From: Eutypella sp. D-1
Taxonomy: Eukaryota > Ascomycota > Sordariomycetes > Xylariales > Diatrypaceae
DNA: 64,000 bases
Reading direction: 5' to 3'
Assembly (NCBI GenBank): GCA_023313575.1
Contig: JAJTTP010000015.1
Coordinates: 1,054,001 to 1,118,000 of the forward strand
Made by a program: the position numbers and the translations under genes. Shown here one piece after another: positions 55,996-64,000 of this stretch (its first letter is position 1; the number at the start of each line of letters is the position of its first letter). A model generated the notes under the pieces. It saw only the letters and a program-made list of their open reading frames with translations. It did not search any database and was not told the DNA's origin.

Positions 55996-57853
55996 TTACT
56001 GGCGGCCGTCAGCGTGGTAGGCGTTGACGAGACGCTGGGTGGCGGTTTCGGTCTTGTGGAACCTCCACGGCTTGATCTTGCGCTCGAACAGCTCGTCGAG
56101 CTCGGCGGAAGAGCGACTGGGTGGACAGCCGAGTCAGCAACTTAAACAACCAGCCGGCGAAGGTCCGCACCCGCGAAGCACGCATATTCCAAGAAAAGTA
56201 GGTATAACGATGAGCCGGGACAGCTCTACCGGGGGAGGGTGTGAGATGTGAACACTTACCTTGCGGTCTCGGGGATCAGGAGCCACATGCCGATGGTGAA
56301 GGGGAGCCCGACGCCGGCGTAGAACCAGCCGGTCCTGAACCCCCAGTTCCACTCGTTCGCGTTGGTCATGTACGGGACTAGCACACCCATGACCACTCCT
56401 ACCACGCATGTGGTCGCGGCCGCAAAGCCTGCCGTGTATGGCCGGAGACGCTGCGAGGAAATCTCGCCGATGAAACCCCAACCGGCGGCCCCATTAGCCG
56501 TCATGCCGATGTCTATACGGGCAATTATGTTAGCTACTGGCTATGGGTGATCATACTGCGGAGATGAACCTACTCCATAGACAGGCGAAGAGCACGAAGA
56601 GGTAGTCGGTTGCCCTGACATGAGTGGTGACGCCGAGGATACCCACGGCCACGCAGGCCACCCACGAGAGCGTCGTCGCGGAGCACGTGATATAGCGCCT
56701 ACCAAGGCGGTCGGCTGATGGGACGATGACGATGGTAGTAGCAATGTTGATGGACGAGGTGATCACCTTGACCAGGAATGGATCTGCCACGCCGGCCTGC
56801 TGGAAGAAGTAAGTGCCGTAGGTAGAGAAGAGGGTGAGGCCGATGAACTGCTGCGACAGGTTGGTCCACATGGAGACGACGGTGCGCAGCCCGTCGACGC
56901 CGCGGAAGATGTTGTACCACCGCTCCCGACGCTGCTCCGTCGCGACGACCTTCTCGTGCTCCACGGCCAGCACCAGCACCTGGAGCTGCGTCTCGAGGTC
57001 ATAACCCTCGACGCCGTAGTGAAGCCGGCGGAGCGACCGCCTCGCGCGGTCGTAGTAGCCGCGCTCCACGCACCACGCGGGCGACTCGGGGAGGAAGACG
57101 TATATGAGCAGCATCAGGCCGATCTGGGCCCACTGCGTGTATATGGGTACCAGCCAGTCGGTCGGATGGGACGTACTGAGGGCCTTGAGCACCACGTGCG
57201 CGCAGAAGGTGCCGACGGTCCACCAGAAGCTGTAGCACATGAGCAGGCCGCCGCGGATCCGGACGGGCGCCACCTCGGAGATGTACGTCGGTAGCGTCGA
57301 CTGCACACAGCCGATGCCGACGCCGCACAGAAGTTTGGCCACGAGCCATACCTCCCACCGCCGCGCCAGACTCTCCGCAAGCACGCTGGTCGCCAACACC
57401 AGCCAGTAAGTGTACATGGCGATCTTGCGACCAAAGCGGCTAGATAAGAACGGCAGCGACGTCATACCGATGATCTGCCCGACGGACATGATGGAGGACC
57501 AGCCGCTGAGCACCGGCGAGGCCAGGAAAGGCTGGCCGGTGGCGTTAAGCTCCGTAGCGAACTGGGCTATGAAGCCCTTGTTGGCCACGATGCCGGCGTT
57601 CATCCTGCATGAGAGAGTTCAAGTCAGTTAGCCATCCAGATTCTGCCGCTGCTCACTCGTCAGGCCTCACCCACCCAACCTGGTATCCGTCAGTAGCAGC
57701 GCTGAATGCGGCAGCAAAACAGGCCGCCGTGCAGACTTTGAAGGTCCACACCGTATCCAAAAGCGTGAGCGTCTCGTATCCGCTCGTGGCCTGTCCCTTG
57801 GTGGCAGCGTCAGGGCCTTCGGTCGAGGAACTCCGGTTGCCCTCGAACTTCGC
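55996..57853 (-). CDS. MFS sugar transporter (5' end unresolved)
   Basis: Minus-strand exons 57853-57675 (partial at its 5' side), 57604-56574, 56512-56260 and 56116-55996 join in phase. Marks of the sugar-porter family are DGYQVGMNAGIVANKGFI, SRFGRKIAMY in the loop after helix 2, LPESPAWCVERG after helix 6 (usually PESPR), DRLGRRY and LLIPETA before the C-terminal tail. About 12 hydrophobic helices fit a plasma-membrane hexose, disaccharide or alpha-glucoside porter; the sugar is not known. The first exon keeps an open frame back to 57853, where TGTAACTGCCCCCCAG looks like a branch site and acceptor, but I found no ATG, so the start is missing or lies in a further exon. That exon is antisense to the start of the neighbouring GH1 gene. 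An ATG at 57603 would lose the first membrane helix. Confidence 0.82.
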
Positions 57854-59216
57854 CTGGGGGGCAGTTACAGCAGCCTACCAGGTTGAGGGAGGCGCGTCGC
57901 AGGATGGGAAGGGGAAGTCGATTTCGGATACGTACTTGCACCTAGAGTCGTCGCGCACGAATGGCGAGAATGCGGATGTGGCGTGCGACCACTACAACCG
58001 TATGCCCGAAGATGTGGGGTTGATGGCATCGCTTGGGGCCGAAGTGTACCGCTTCTCGATTGCCTGGTCGCGGGTGATCCCTCTCGGGGGCCGCGAAGAC
58101 CCAGTTAACGAGAAGGGCCTTGCTTTCTACGATGACCTCATTGACCGACTTCTGGCGCGGGGCATCGAGCCCGTCGTCACACTGTTCCTCAGGGACACGC
58201 CACAAGCGCTCTACGACCGCTATGGGGGCCCACTAGACACAGACGAGTTCCGAGCCGACTTCGAGCGGTATGCGAGATGTTGTTTCGCCCGCTACGGCGA
58301 CCGTGTCCGGAAGTGGGTTACGTTCAACGAGTCGTACATTATCTCCATCTTCGCGCAGCTCAACGGCACCCTCGCTCCGGGACACTGCGCCGCCCGCGGC
58401 ACCGACACCAAGACGGAACCCTGGCGCGTCGGGCACTCCGTAATCCTGGCGCATGCCGCCGCCGTGAAGATCTACTGGGACGAGTTCCGGCCATCGCAGG
58501 GCGGCGCTATCTCGGTCGTGCTGAATGTCCACTTCTACGAGCCATACGACGCTGGTGATCCACGTGACGTGGAGGCGGCGCAGCGTCGGATGGAGTTCTA
58601 CATAGGCTGGTTCGGTGACCCCATATTTCTGGGTAAGGACTACCCCGTGGCGATGCGGACCTATCTCGGGGCGCGGCTGCCTGAGTTCACGCCGGAGCAG
58701 CAGCAATTGCTGAGCGAGACTTCCCCAAAGAATGGTTTCTACGGGATGAACCACTACACAACCAAGTTCGCGAGGGCGGGTCGGGGCGTGCCGGCCGAAG
58801 ATGACTGGACGGGCAACATCGACGAGCTGGCTGCCAACTCGGAGGGAGCCGTAGTGGGGCCCCTATCCGGGATGCCGTGGCTTCGAACTGCTCCCGACGG
58901 GTTCCGGACTACGTACTTCGGCTCGTACCTAGATGCCATATCCCGCGCCATATATGAAGACGGTGTCCCCGTTGAGGGCTACTACGCGTGGAGCTTGATG
59001 GATAACTTTGGTACGTTCCGACCTGCCATTTCCGTGATCTTTCCTAACCTCCAGAGACGCATGATAACCCCTAGCTCCTCTGTAGAATGGGCAGCTGGAT
59101 ACGGCCCTCGGTATGGTATTGTCCATGTGGACTTCGAGACTCTAGAACGACCGCCTAAGGGCTCGGCATATTACCTCAGGGACACCTTCAAGAGGCGAAG
59201 GCAGAAGCAATCCTAG
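57609..59216 (+). CDS. GH1 beta-glucosidase relative lacking key catalytic residues (probable pseudoenzyme or pseudogene)
   Basis: Exons 57609-59010 and 59086-59216 are separated by a 75-bp GTACGT...TGTAG intron that is open in frame; removing it restores NFEWAAGYGPRYG. GH1 homology starts at LRLPSNFAWG (57834) and continues with ENADVACDHYNRMPEDVGLM and VYRFSIAWSRVIPLGG. Several active-site positions have changed: the usual HWD-P segment reads FLRDTP (58185-58202), the acid/base motif NEP reads NES (Glu codon 58329-58331), and the I/V-TENG nucleophile block is absent. The protein jumps from APDGFR to TTYFGSYLDAIS at 58902-58910, where about 40 residues are expected. The first 70 residues are antisense to the transporter exon and unlike GH1, so the true start is uncertain. 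Hydrolysis is unlikely; the frame is otherwise intact. Confidence 0.8.
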   Translation: MREFKSVSHPDSAAAHSSGLTHPTWYPSVAALNAAAKQAAVQTLKVHTVSKSVSVSYPLVACPLVAASGPSVEELRLPSNFAWGAVTAAYQVEGGASQDGKGKSISDTYLHLESSRTNGENADVACDHYNRMPEDVGLMASLGAEVYRFSIAWSRVIPLGGREDPVNEKGLAFYDDLIDRLLARGIEPVVTLFLRDTPQALYDRYGGPLDTDEFRADFERYARCCFARYGDRVRKWVTFNESYIISIFAQLNGTLAPGHCAARGTDTKTEPWRVGHSVILAHAAAVKIYWDEFRPSQGGAISVVLNVHFYEPYDAGDPRDVEAAQRRMEFYIGWFGDPIFLGKDYPVAMRTYLGARLPEFTPEQQQLLSETSPKNGFYGMNHYTTKFARAGRGVPAEDDWTGNIDELAANSEGAVVGPLSGMPWLRTAPDGFRTTYFGSYLDAISRAIYEDGVPVEGYYAWSLMDNFGTFRPAISVIFPNLQRRMITPSSSVEWAAGYGPRYGIVHVDFETLERPPKGSAYYLRDTFKRRRQKQS

Positions 59217-60011
59217 CTGCCCAAGTTGCGATCGCCACGAAACGGAGAGAATTCTTGACTATTCGGTCTTTCATAGGCCGAGTGAATTGGGGTCATCGCC
59301 ATGCATTGTTCTTCTTGAACAGTTCGGGGGATCGCCGCAGTTCGTGAAGCCGAGACGATGGCAATGCGATGTAATGTCATAGCAGCGCATGTATTCGGCG
59401 CATGGATTCGGTAGTTCACCTCTTAGCAACCAGACAAGGCTACCAGGGTGACATTGTGTAGATCCAACCCCACAACCCCAATAATAAGGATAATTAGTGA
59501 TTAGTGTCCGAGGAAATTAACTGAAAGTGTCTTAAGCCCCTTTTACCCGCTGCAAAGCCCCGTTAGCAACCCTCGGGAAGATAAGATATACGATTGTAAA
59601 GCCGAGATAAACGAGATATACGGCAGACTTGCATCGGACCGCGATATGCGAGTGAGACCCGACCTCTAAGTCTGTTAGTATACCCGCCAATGCTTCTCTA
59701 CTGCATCAAATCGCCATGGCCCACTACCATGTCACAGTGCATTTGCGACTACTACTCAAGCCCGGACAAACTAGATAGTTGCCCATGCCCACGGAAGAGA
59801 ATAGATAGCTGCCCCGGATGTAACCTATACGCAAGGGCCCGGATGTGACGCGTCTGGGCATGCCGCGACGAAGGCAAGGCGCGGACCCGAAAGCTGGAGG
59901 GCTATTATAAAGGCGGCAGCCCTCGTAATGGTGCCAGCACTCACCAGCCGCAACCGAGCCGTACTTTCTTTGGACGAGACAGGATTCTTGAGTAGGGTTA
60001 AGATCATCGTC
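59217..60011. other. Intergenic, promoter side of saponin hydrolase gene
   Basis: No coding region is supported. It holds the GH1 3' UTR, several GAGATATACG-like words (59583-59622) and the TATA box of the next gene. Confidence 0.5.
59906..59911 (+). promoter_or_regulatory. TATA box of the saponin hydrolase gene
   Basis: TATAAA lies 100 bp before the ATG at 60012 and only 17 bp before an in-frame ATG at 59928. This spacing supports 60012 as the translation start. Confidence 0.6.
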
Positions 60012-61913
60012 ATGACAGTCCTGAGGTTGTCCGGCCTCTACTTGGCCAGCTTTATTTCTCTCCTTTACTCGACTCCGTCTCACTCGCAATCCGTGCCCGC
60101 TCCTCCCCAGCCCGAGCCTATCGAAATAATCGAGCTGCCGCTCCCGCCTGTGGCTCCTAGCAACGACACTGGTGCTTGTACGCCTGACATCAACCCTCGC
60201 GGGACCGGGTGCATTGGCAAGGTCTTCGACGAGTTTCAGGCCGGCGACTTCACGCCCGATGGCGAGCACGTCGTAGTTAACGTCTGGTTCGTCGGCGCGC
60301 CCGCCGGCGACCATGACCCCGCTCGCATCTACGATGGTGAGCACTTGATAGCTGTCAAGACCGACGGGGGGGAATTTTCCAGTGGCGACCCCTGGAAGTG
60401 CTTGACATGTGGCATTCCCGCCGAGAATGCCGTTTCCCTCGACCCCGAAAGGGACTACCCCCACGTCTTTAGGAGCGGCGAGAGGGTGCTCTGGGGCCAC
60501 AACGTTATCGAGTGCGGCGGTGAGCAGGTCGCCAGCGAGGACTGTACTCCGGACAAGACCTTTATCTATCCTATCTACTGGCCTGATGATTCCGGCGCCG
60601 GTGGGGTCCCCCGTGAGATGCGCCTCCACCCGGACGATGTGCACATGGGGTGGAGTTCCTTCACCAACACCGGCGGTCAGTTCGGCTACTTCGGACGGCT
60701 AGAGTTCAACGAGAGTCCGGAGACGGGCGAGCTCAAAGCCCCCCGCTACGACCTAGTCGACGTAAACCTGCTGGTACGCCCTGGCGACGAAGGCTTATTT
60801 ATCGTCAACGGCACGGAGCTACAGCTAAATGACGACGCCATAACCGTGGGCGAGCTGCGTGGCTTCAGCGGCTCCGGCGACGAGATTCTTTACATTGGTG
60901 CGCCGCGAGAGTCCAACAACATTGACATATTCGCGGTCCACATCGAGACTGGTGCTGTCCGGCGCCTTACCAGCCATCCAGAGTACACCGACCCCGTCGC
61001 CTTCTCGGCTGACAACGAATGGTTCGTCGCCATGGACACACGCGGTTCTGACCGGCAGATGTGGATGGCCGGAATGCGCCATATACCGCCTCTGAACGAC
61101 ATCGTCTCAGTAAGCGTCTCCTCATCCACCCGCAACAATGGCCCGCGCCGCTTCTTCCAGCCCATCCTCATTGACCGGTACGGTGACCGGGGTGAGTACT
61201 TCGGCCAGACGGTCAACGCCGAGGGCGACGGAAAACCTGGCAGTGTCAATGACCCTAACTGGAACGGGCGCGCCGACCCGGCCTTCTCTCCGGATAGCAC
61301 CCGGATCGTATACTGGCAGGCCCTTGTCATCCCTCCGTCCTGTGGGGGTGACAATCCGCTGCCGTGTCCTGACTCCACGGCTCCCGGAGGCCGGACTTAC
61401 CGGGTGATGCTCGCGAATCTCCACAGCCGCAAGCCTGCGGAACCCGCCAAGGTGTTCAACCCCCCGGATGTGATTCCCTGGGCGACTAAATACGAGGCGG
61501 GTATGGAGCTGCCCGAGATGAAGATCAGCCCACCGCCCGGGAACTACACGCTCCGGGGTCAGGTCTCAGGGGTGGCTTCCGTTAGCTTCAGTCCGGGTGA
61601 TGGAGCCGTGGCCGGCCTCGGCCTAACCGGCACCGTCTCCGTCGTCTACGACAACTACGCAGACGTCGAGGGTTACGTCCTGGATGGCTCCGAAGAGGTC
61701 TCGGTGTTGGTGACGGAAGATAACCCCTGGAACAACCACATCGACTGGTACTCGGACATCGTGCAGACCGGCAAGGTGGAAGGAACCAAACTGACGAGTG
61801 ACGATGGCTTTCACCTCGAAATCGACGTCATGGTGAATATATTCAACGCCAACGGGACGCTGACCACCACCCTCGACGGGACGGTATATAAGCAGCCGGA
61901 GAACGGCACTTGA
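60012..61913 (+). CDS. Secreted saponin hydrolase (soyasaponin glucuronide hydrolase family)
   Basis: Single exon, 633 aa. The start at 60012 gives a signal peptide (LRLSGLYLASFISLLYSTPS), whereas the in-frame ATG at 59928 places 28 hydrophilic residues before it and lies too close to the TATA box. The mature protein begins with a Pro-rich PEPIEIIELPLPPVAPSNDT and GTGCIGKVF, followed by PD40/TolB-like beta-propeller repeats: GDPWKCLTCGIP, RRLTSHPEYTDPV, MDTRGSDRQMWMAGMR, SSTRNNGPRRFFQP and CPDSTAPGGRTYR. These agree with my memory of fungal saponin hydrolases from Neocosmospora and Aspergillus, which split the glucuronide bond between soyasapogenol B and its sugar chain. Many N-x-S/T sites fit secretion. 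Family assignment is strong; the natural substrate here is inferred. Confidence 0.87.
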   Translation: MTVLRLSGLYLASFISLLYSTPSHSQSVPAPPQPEPIEIIELPLPPVAPSNDTGACTPDINPRGTGCIGKVFDEFQAGDFTPDGEHVVVNVWFVGAPAGDHDPARIYDGEHLIAVKTDGGEFSSGDPWKCLTCGIPAENAVSLDPERDYPHVFRSGERVLWGHNVIECGGEQVASEDCTPDKTFIYPIYWPDDSGAGGVPREMRLHPDDVHMGWSSFTNTGGQFGYFGRLEFNESPETGELKAPRYDLVDVNLLVRPGDEGLFIVNGTELQLNDDAITVGELRGFSGSGDEILYIGAPRESNNIDIFAVHIETGAVRRLTSHPEYTDPVAFSADNEWFVAMDTRGSDRQMWMAGMRHIPPLNDIVSVSVSSSTRNNGPRRFFQPILIDRYGDRGEYFGQTVNAEGDGKPGSVNDPNWNGRADPAFSPDSTRIVYWQALVIPPSCGGDNPLPCPDSTAPGGRTYRVMLANLHSRKPAEPAKVFNPPDVIPWATKYEAGMELPEMKISPPPGNYTLRGQVSGVASVSFSPGDGAVAGLGLTGTVSVVYDNYADVEGYVLDGSEEVSVLVTEDNPWNNHIDWYSDIVQTGKVEGTKLTSDDGFHLEIDVMVNIFNANGTLTTTLDGTVYKQPENGT

Positions 61914-62390
61914 TTGATATACGACGCGCTTTAAATATGCAGCTGCCCATCCAAGCCTATATATATACCTTTCATATAGCGAGATAATTGAATCTCTAAT
62001 TGATACATGACAGGCTTGTCTTCTACCGTGTTTCTATATAAGTAGGTGTAGGCAAAGGATCTTCATCAGCAGAGAACCAATCCCCATGGTGAACCCCTTC
62101 GATTGCCATGGTAGGCTTGATAGGTTACTAACAAGCTACCGAAGTAAAGAAAGGAGGAAACACATGTCACTATTGATTCGCATTCAACGCTCAGGATAGA
62201 CACGAGCCCATTGAGGTTCCTGGACAGTGGCGACAATTCTCAGCAAACATGTATGATCAGGTACATATATAAACAAATTTGTTACATCGTCATCTCATAA
62301 GGAGGCCCATAGCACATATCCAATGCGTTTCACTCCTATGCGATCGCTAATTCGACGGAAGGGGTATCCAAATGCATCATCATAGCCACT
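61914..62390. other. Intergenic between convergent genes
   Basis: Holds the 3' UTRs of the saponin hydrolase and glycosyltransferase genes. Nothing else is seen. Confidence 0.5.
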
Positions 62391-64000
62391 CTACACGTCC
62401 CGGAAAAGCTCCTGTTCATATTCAGTAGGACACAATTCATCCCAACCCAGCGCGGTACCCTCGCTCGTCCAGATCCCGCCGGCGACATCGAGGGCCGGGT
62501 CCCTCTTGAAATCCTCCCACGTCTCCTTCCTCGGCACGTCCTTGAGCAGCTCCTTAAGGTCGTCCAACATACCCCTGGCGTGCTTCTGGTACCAGATCGC
62601 GGGCCAGTCCCACTCGCGGTGCTCTTTTGGTCCATTCATGTGGCGGAAGACTGGGATCCGTTCGAGGCACAAGTGTGTGTAGAGCTGTCGCGTCGTCCAA
62701 GGCGATATTCCCTCACCCGGCGACGCACCGCGCGGCTCGACCGGCAGCGACGACCGCAGAATGTCTTCGGGAAGGGCAGCGGGCACCTTGGTAGGGCAGT
62801 CGAATGCCATCCGGCCCGTCACCTGCTCTTCTCCCGTCCTCTGACCGTCGTAGGTTATCCACTGCGCATCCCACTCCGAGTTGATAGTCTGGTGGCCGAA
62901 GTCACTCCAGAAGTCAAGGTAGATCCCGAACTCGTATGGGTTGCCCTGACTCAGGTCGGGGGCGAACTCCTCGTGCGTGAAGCTGGGCTTCAGGGCGTCG
63001 TCGACGAATGTGCCGTAAATCGTGCCCGTGTGCGCCTTCGTTCCCGGCGGCGCGTACTTCAGCCGCAGCTTCTCCCTCGCCCACTCTTGTCTCCCGTACA
63101 TGTTTGCGAAGATGCTCTGGTCCGAGCCGTGGTAGACGTTGAGGGTGTAGTGCGATCCGTCGTCTAGGGGATCTTCCGCTGGGTACCCCTCGATCTGCTT
63201 CCAGGCCTCCGCGAACATCCTCCGCATTGGGCCAATAGGCCCGAGTATGTACCCAGAGTTGAGATAGCGCTGCCGGGTTGAATGCCACTGATTCCGCCCT
63301 ATGACGGTGTCCGTGTTCGCCCCATACAGGTCCTCGGGCAGCGGGGACTCCGGAATTGCGTAGCAAGCGACTGAGTGCTGTATGTTAGGCGCGCATCTCT
63401 TACCAGAGCCGAACATAATAATCTGGTGGATTCCCTCGCCGACTGTGGCGTCGTACCCGGCGAAGTCCTCCATCCTTTTCTGGGCAGCATCCCGCGTCTC
63501 GTAGTAGCGATCCAGCATCACCGATCTAGGCAGCTGCATGTGTATATCGTAGGCATCCATCATCAAGAGGAGCTCGTCGTCCTGCGCAGAGCCCAGCGTG
63601 TTCATGTATTCGAGAACAGTAGACACCTTAGCAAGATGGCTCCCGCCACCGAGCAAACCCGGGTCGTCGAATGTCTGGTTCCATGCCAGAATAGACGGGT
63701 TCGGGTATCCCAATAGGGAGAGACCTTGTAAAAATTAGGATCAAATTGTTCACCTCTAATTCATTTAACCTTTTCTCCCACCCCCATCCACTTGTTACCC
63801 TAGCTGATACTAGGACAGGGCGCCTCGAGGGCCGGATAATGGTCAAGCGAGCTACAAATAAGGAACAGGGGGTACCTCAAAAGGCAGAGATATCTTCACT
63901 TACCCAAGACGAGTTTGCAGAGATTCACATCAGTATTAGACGCTGGTATGACGATGTGAAGCTTTGAGGTGTTGTGCCTCAGCGGTGGCGACGATATGCT
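62391..64000 (-). CDS. PLOD-like glycosyltransferase, 5' end outside the window
   Basis: Minus-strand exons are 64000-63904 (continuing past the window edge) and 63724-62391. The 179-bp intron joins KLHIVIPASNTDVNLCKLVL to GLSLLGYPNPSILAW in phase. At least 476 residues are present. The core resembles the glucosyltransferase domain of procollagen lysyl hydroxylases (PLOD) and related fungal proteins: DDELLLMMDAYDIHMQLP with a D-x-x-D metal-binding motif, HQIIMFGSGKRCAPN, and RYLNSGYILGPIGPMRRMF. A C-terminal part with NGPKEHREWDWPAIWYQKHA is shared among fungal members. Relatives usually have an N-terminal membrane anchor and act in the Golgi; that part would lie outside the window. Donor, acceptor and function are unknown. 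No hydroxylase domain is present. Confidence 0.8.

Noticed and set aside
57603..57603. Transporter start at the ATG at 57603
   Set aside because: It would remove the first membrane helix and DGYQVG, which are clearly encoded upstream across a good intron.
59928..60011. Upstream ATG for saponin hydrolase
   Set aside because: It would put hydrophilic residues before the signal peptide and lies only 17 bp from the TATA box.

Overview
The window looks like nuclear DNA of a filamentous ascomycete, most probably a Sordariomycete. Genes carry short GT-AG introns (about 55-180 bp, longer in the ribosomal protein gene and in one 5' leader), first coding exons are often tiny, and intergenic DNA is long and rich in microsatellites and a recurring ACCTAGGT/TAGGTA-type word. 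There are no operons, and genes lie on both strands. No tRNA, rRNA, CRISPR array or intact transposon was found. Exon structures were worked out by hand from splice signals, reading phase and family knowledge; no database search was run.

Left part (0.3-10.7 kb) is conserved housekeeping: a mitochondrial carrier of the yeast YPR011C type (332 aa), ribosomal protein eL18, an SRAP/HMCES-type DNA-protein-crosslink protein ending in a PCNA-binding motif, and the ER membrane protein Ice2. A gene-poor stretch (10.7-18.5 kb) follows, with one unexplained GC-rich island near 14-15.2 kb. Next come a fungal protein of unknown function, the V-ATPase proteolipid c' (Vma11), and a Rho1 exchange factor of the Rom2/Rgf type with DEP, DH, PH and CNH domains behind an intron-bearing leader.

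The middle part (30-47 kb) is sparser. It holds a small three-exon Cys-rich protein, a secreted type-B carboxylesterase, a DUF4336-like protein, and a 1265-aa coiled-coil protein with a Lys/Asp repeat and a C-terminal membrane segment.

The right part (47-64 kb) has the splicing factors Isy1 and Prp38, a secreted YHR202W-type metallophosphatase with a long acidic run, and a mitochondrial GatA-type amidase. It ends in an accessory block: an MFS sugar transporter, a divergent GH1 beta-glucosidase relative that has lost its catalytic nucleophile block, a secreted saponin hydrolase, and a PLOD-like glycosyltransferase cut by the window edge. Transporter, GH1 and saponin hydrolase together suggest a plant-saponin or glycoside utilisation or detoxification locus, with the GH1 member apparently decaying.
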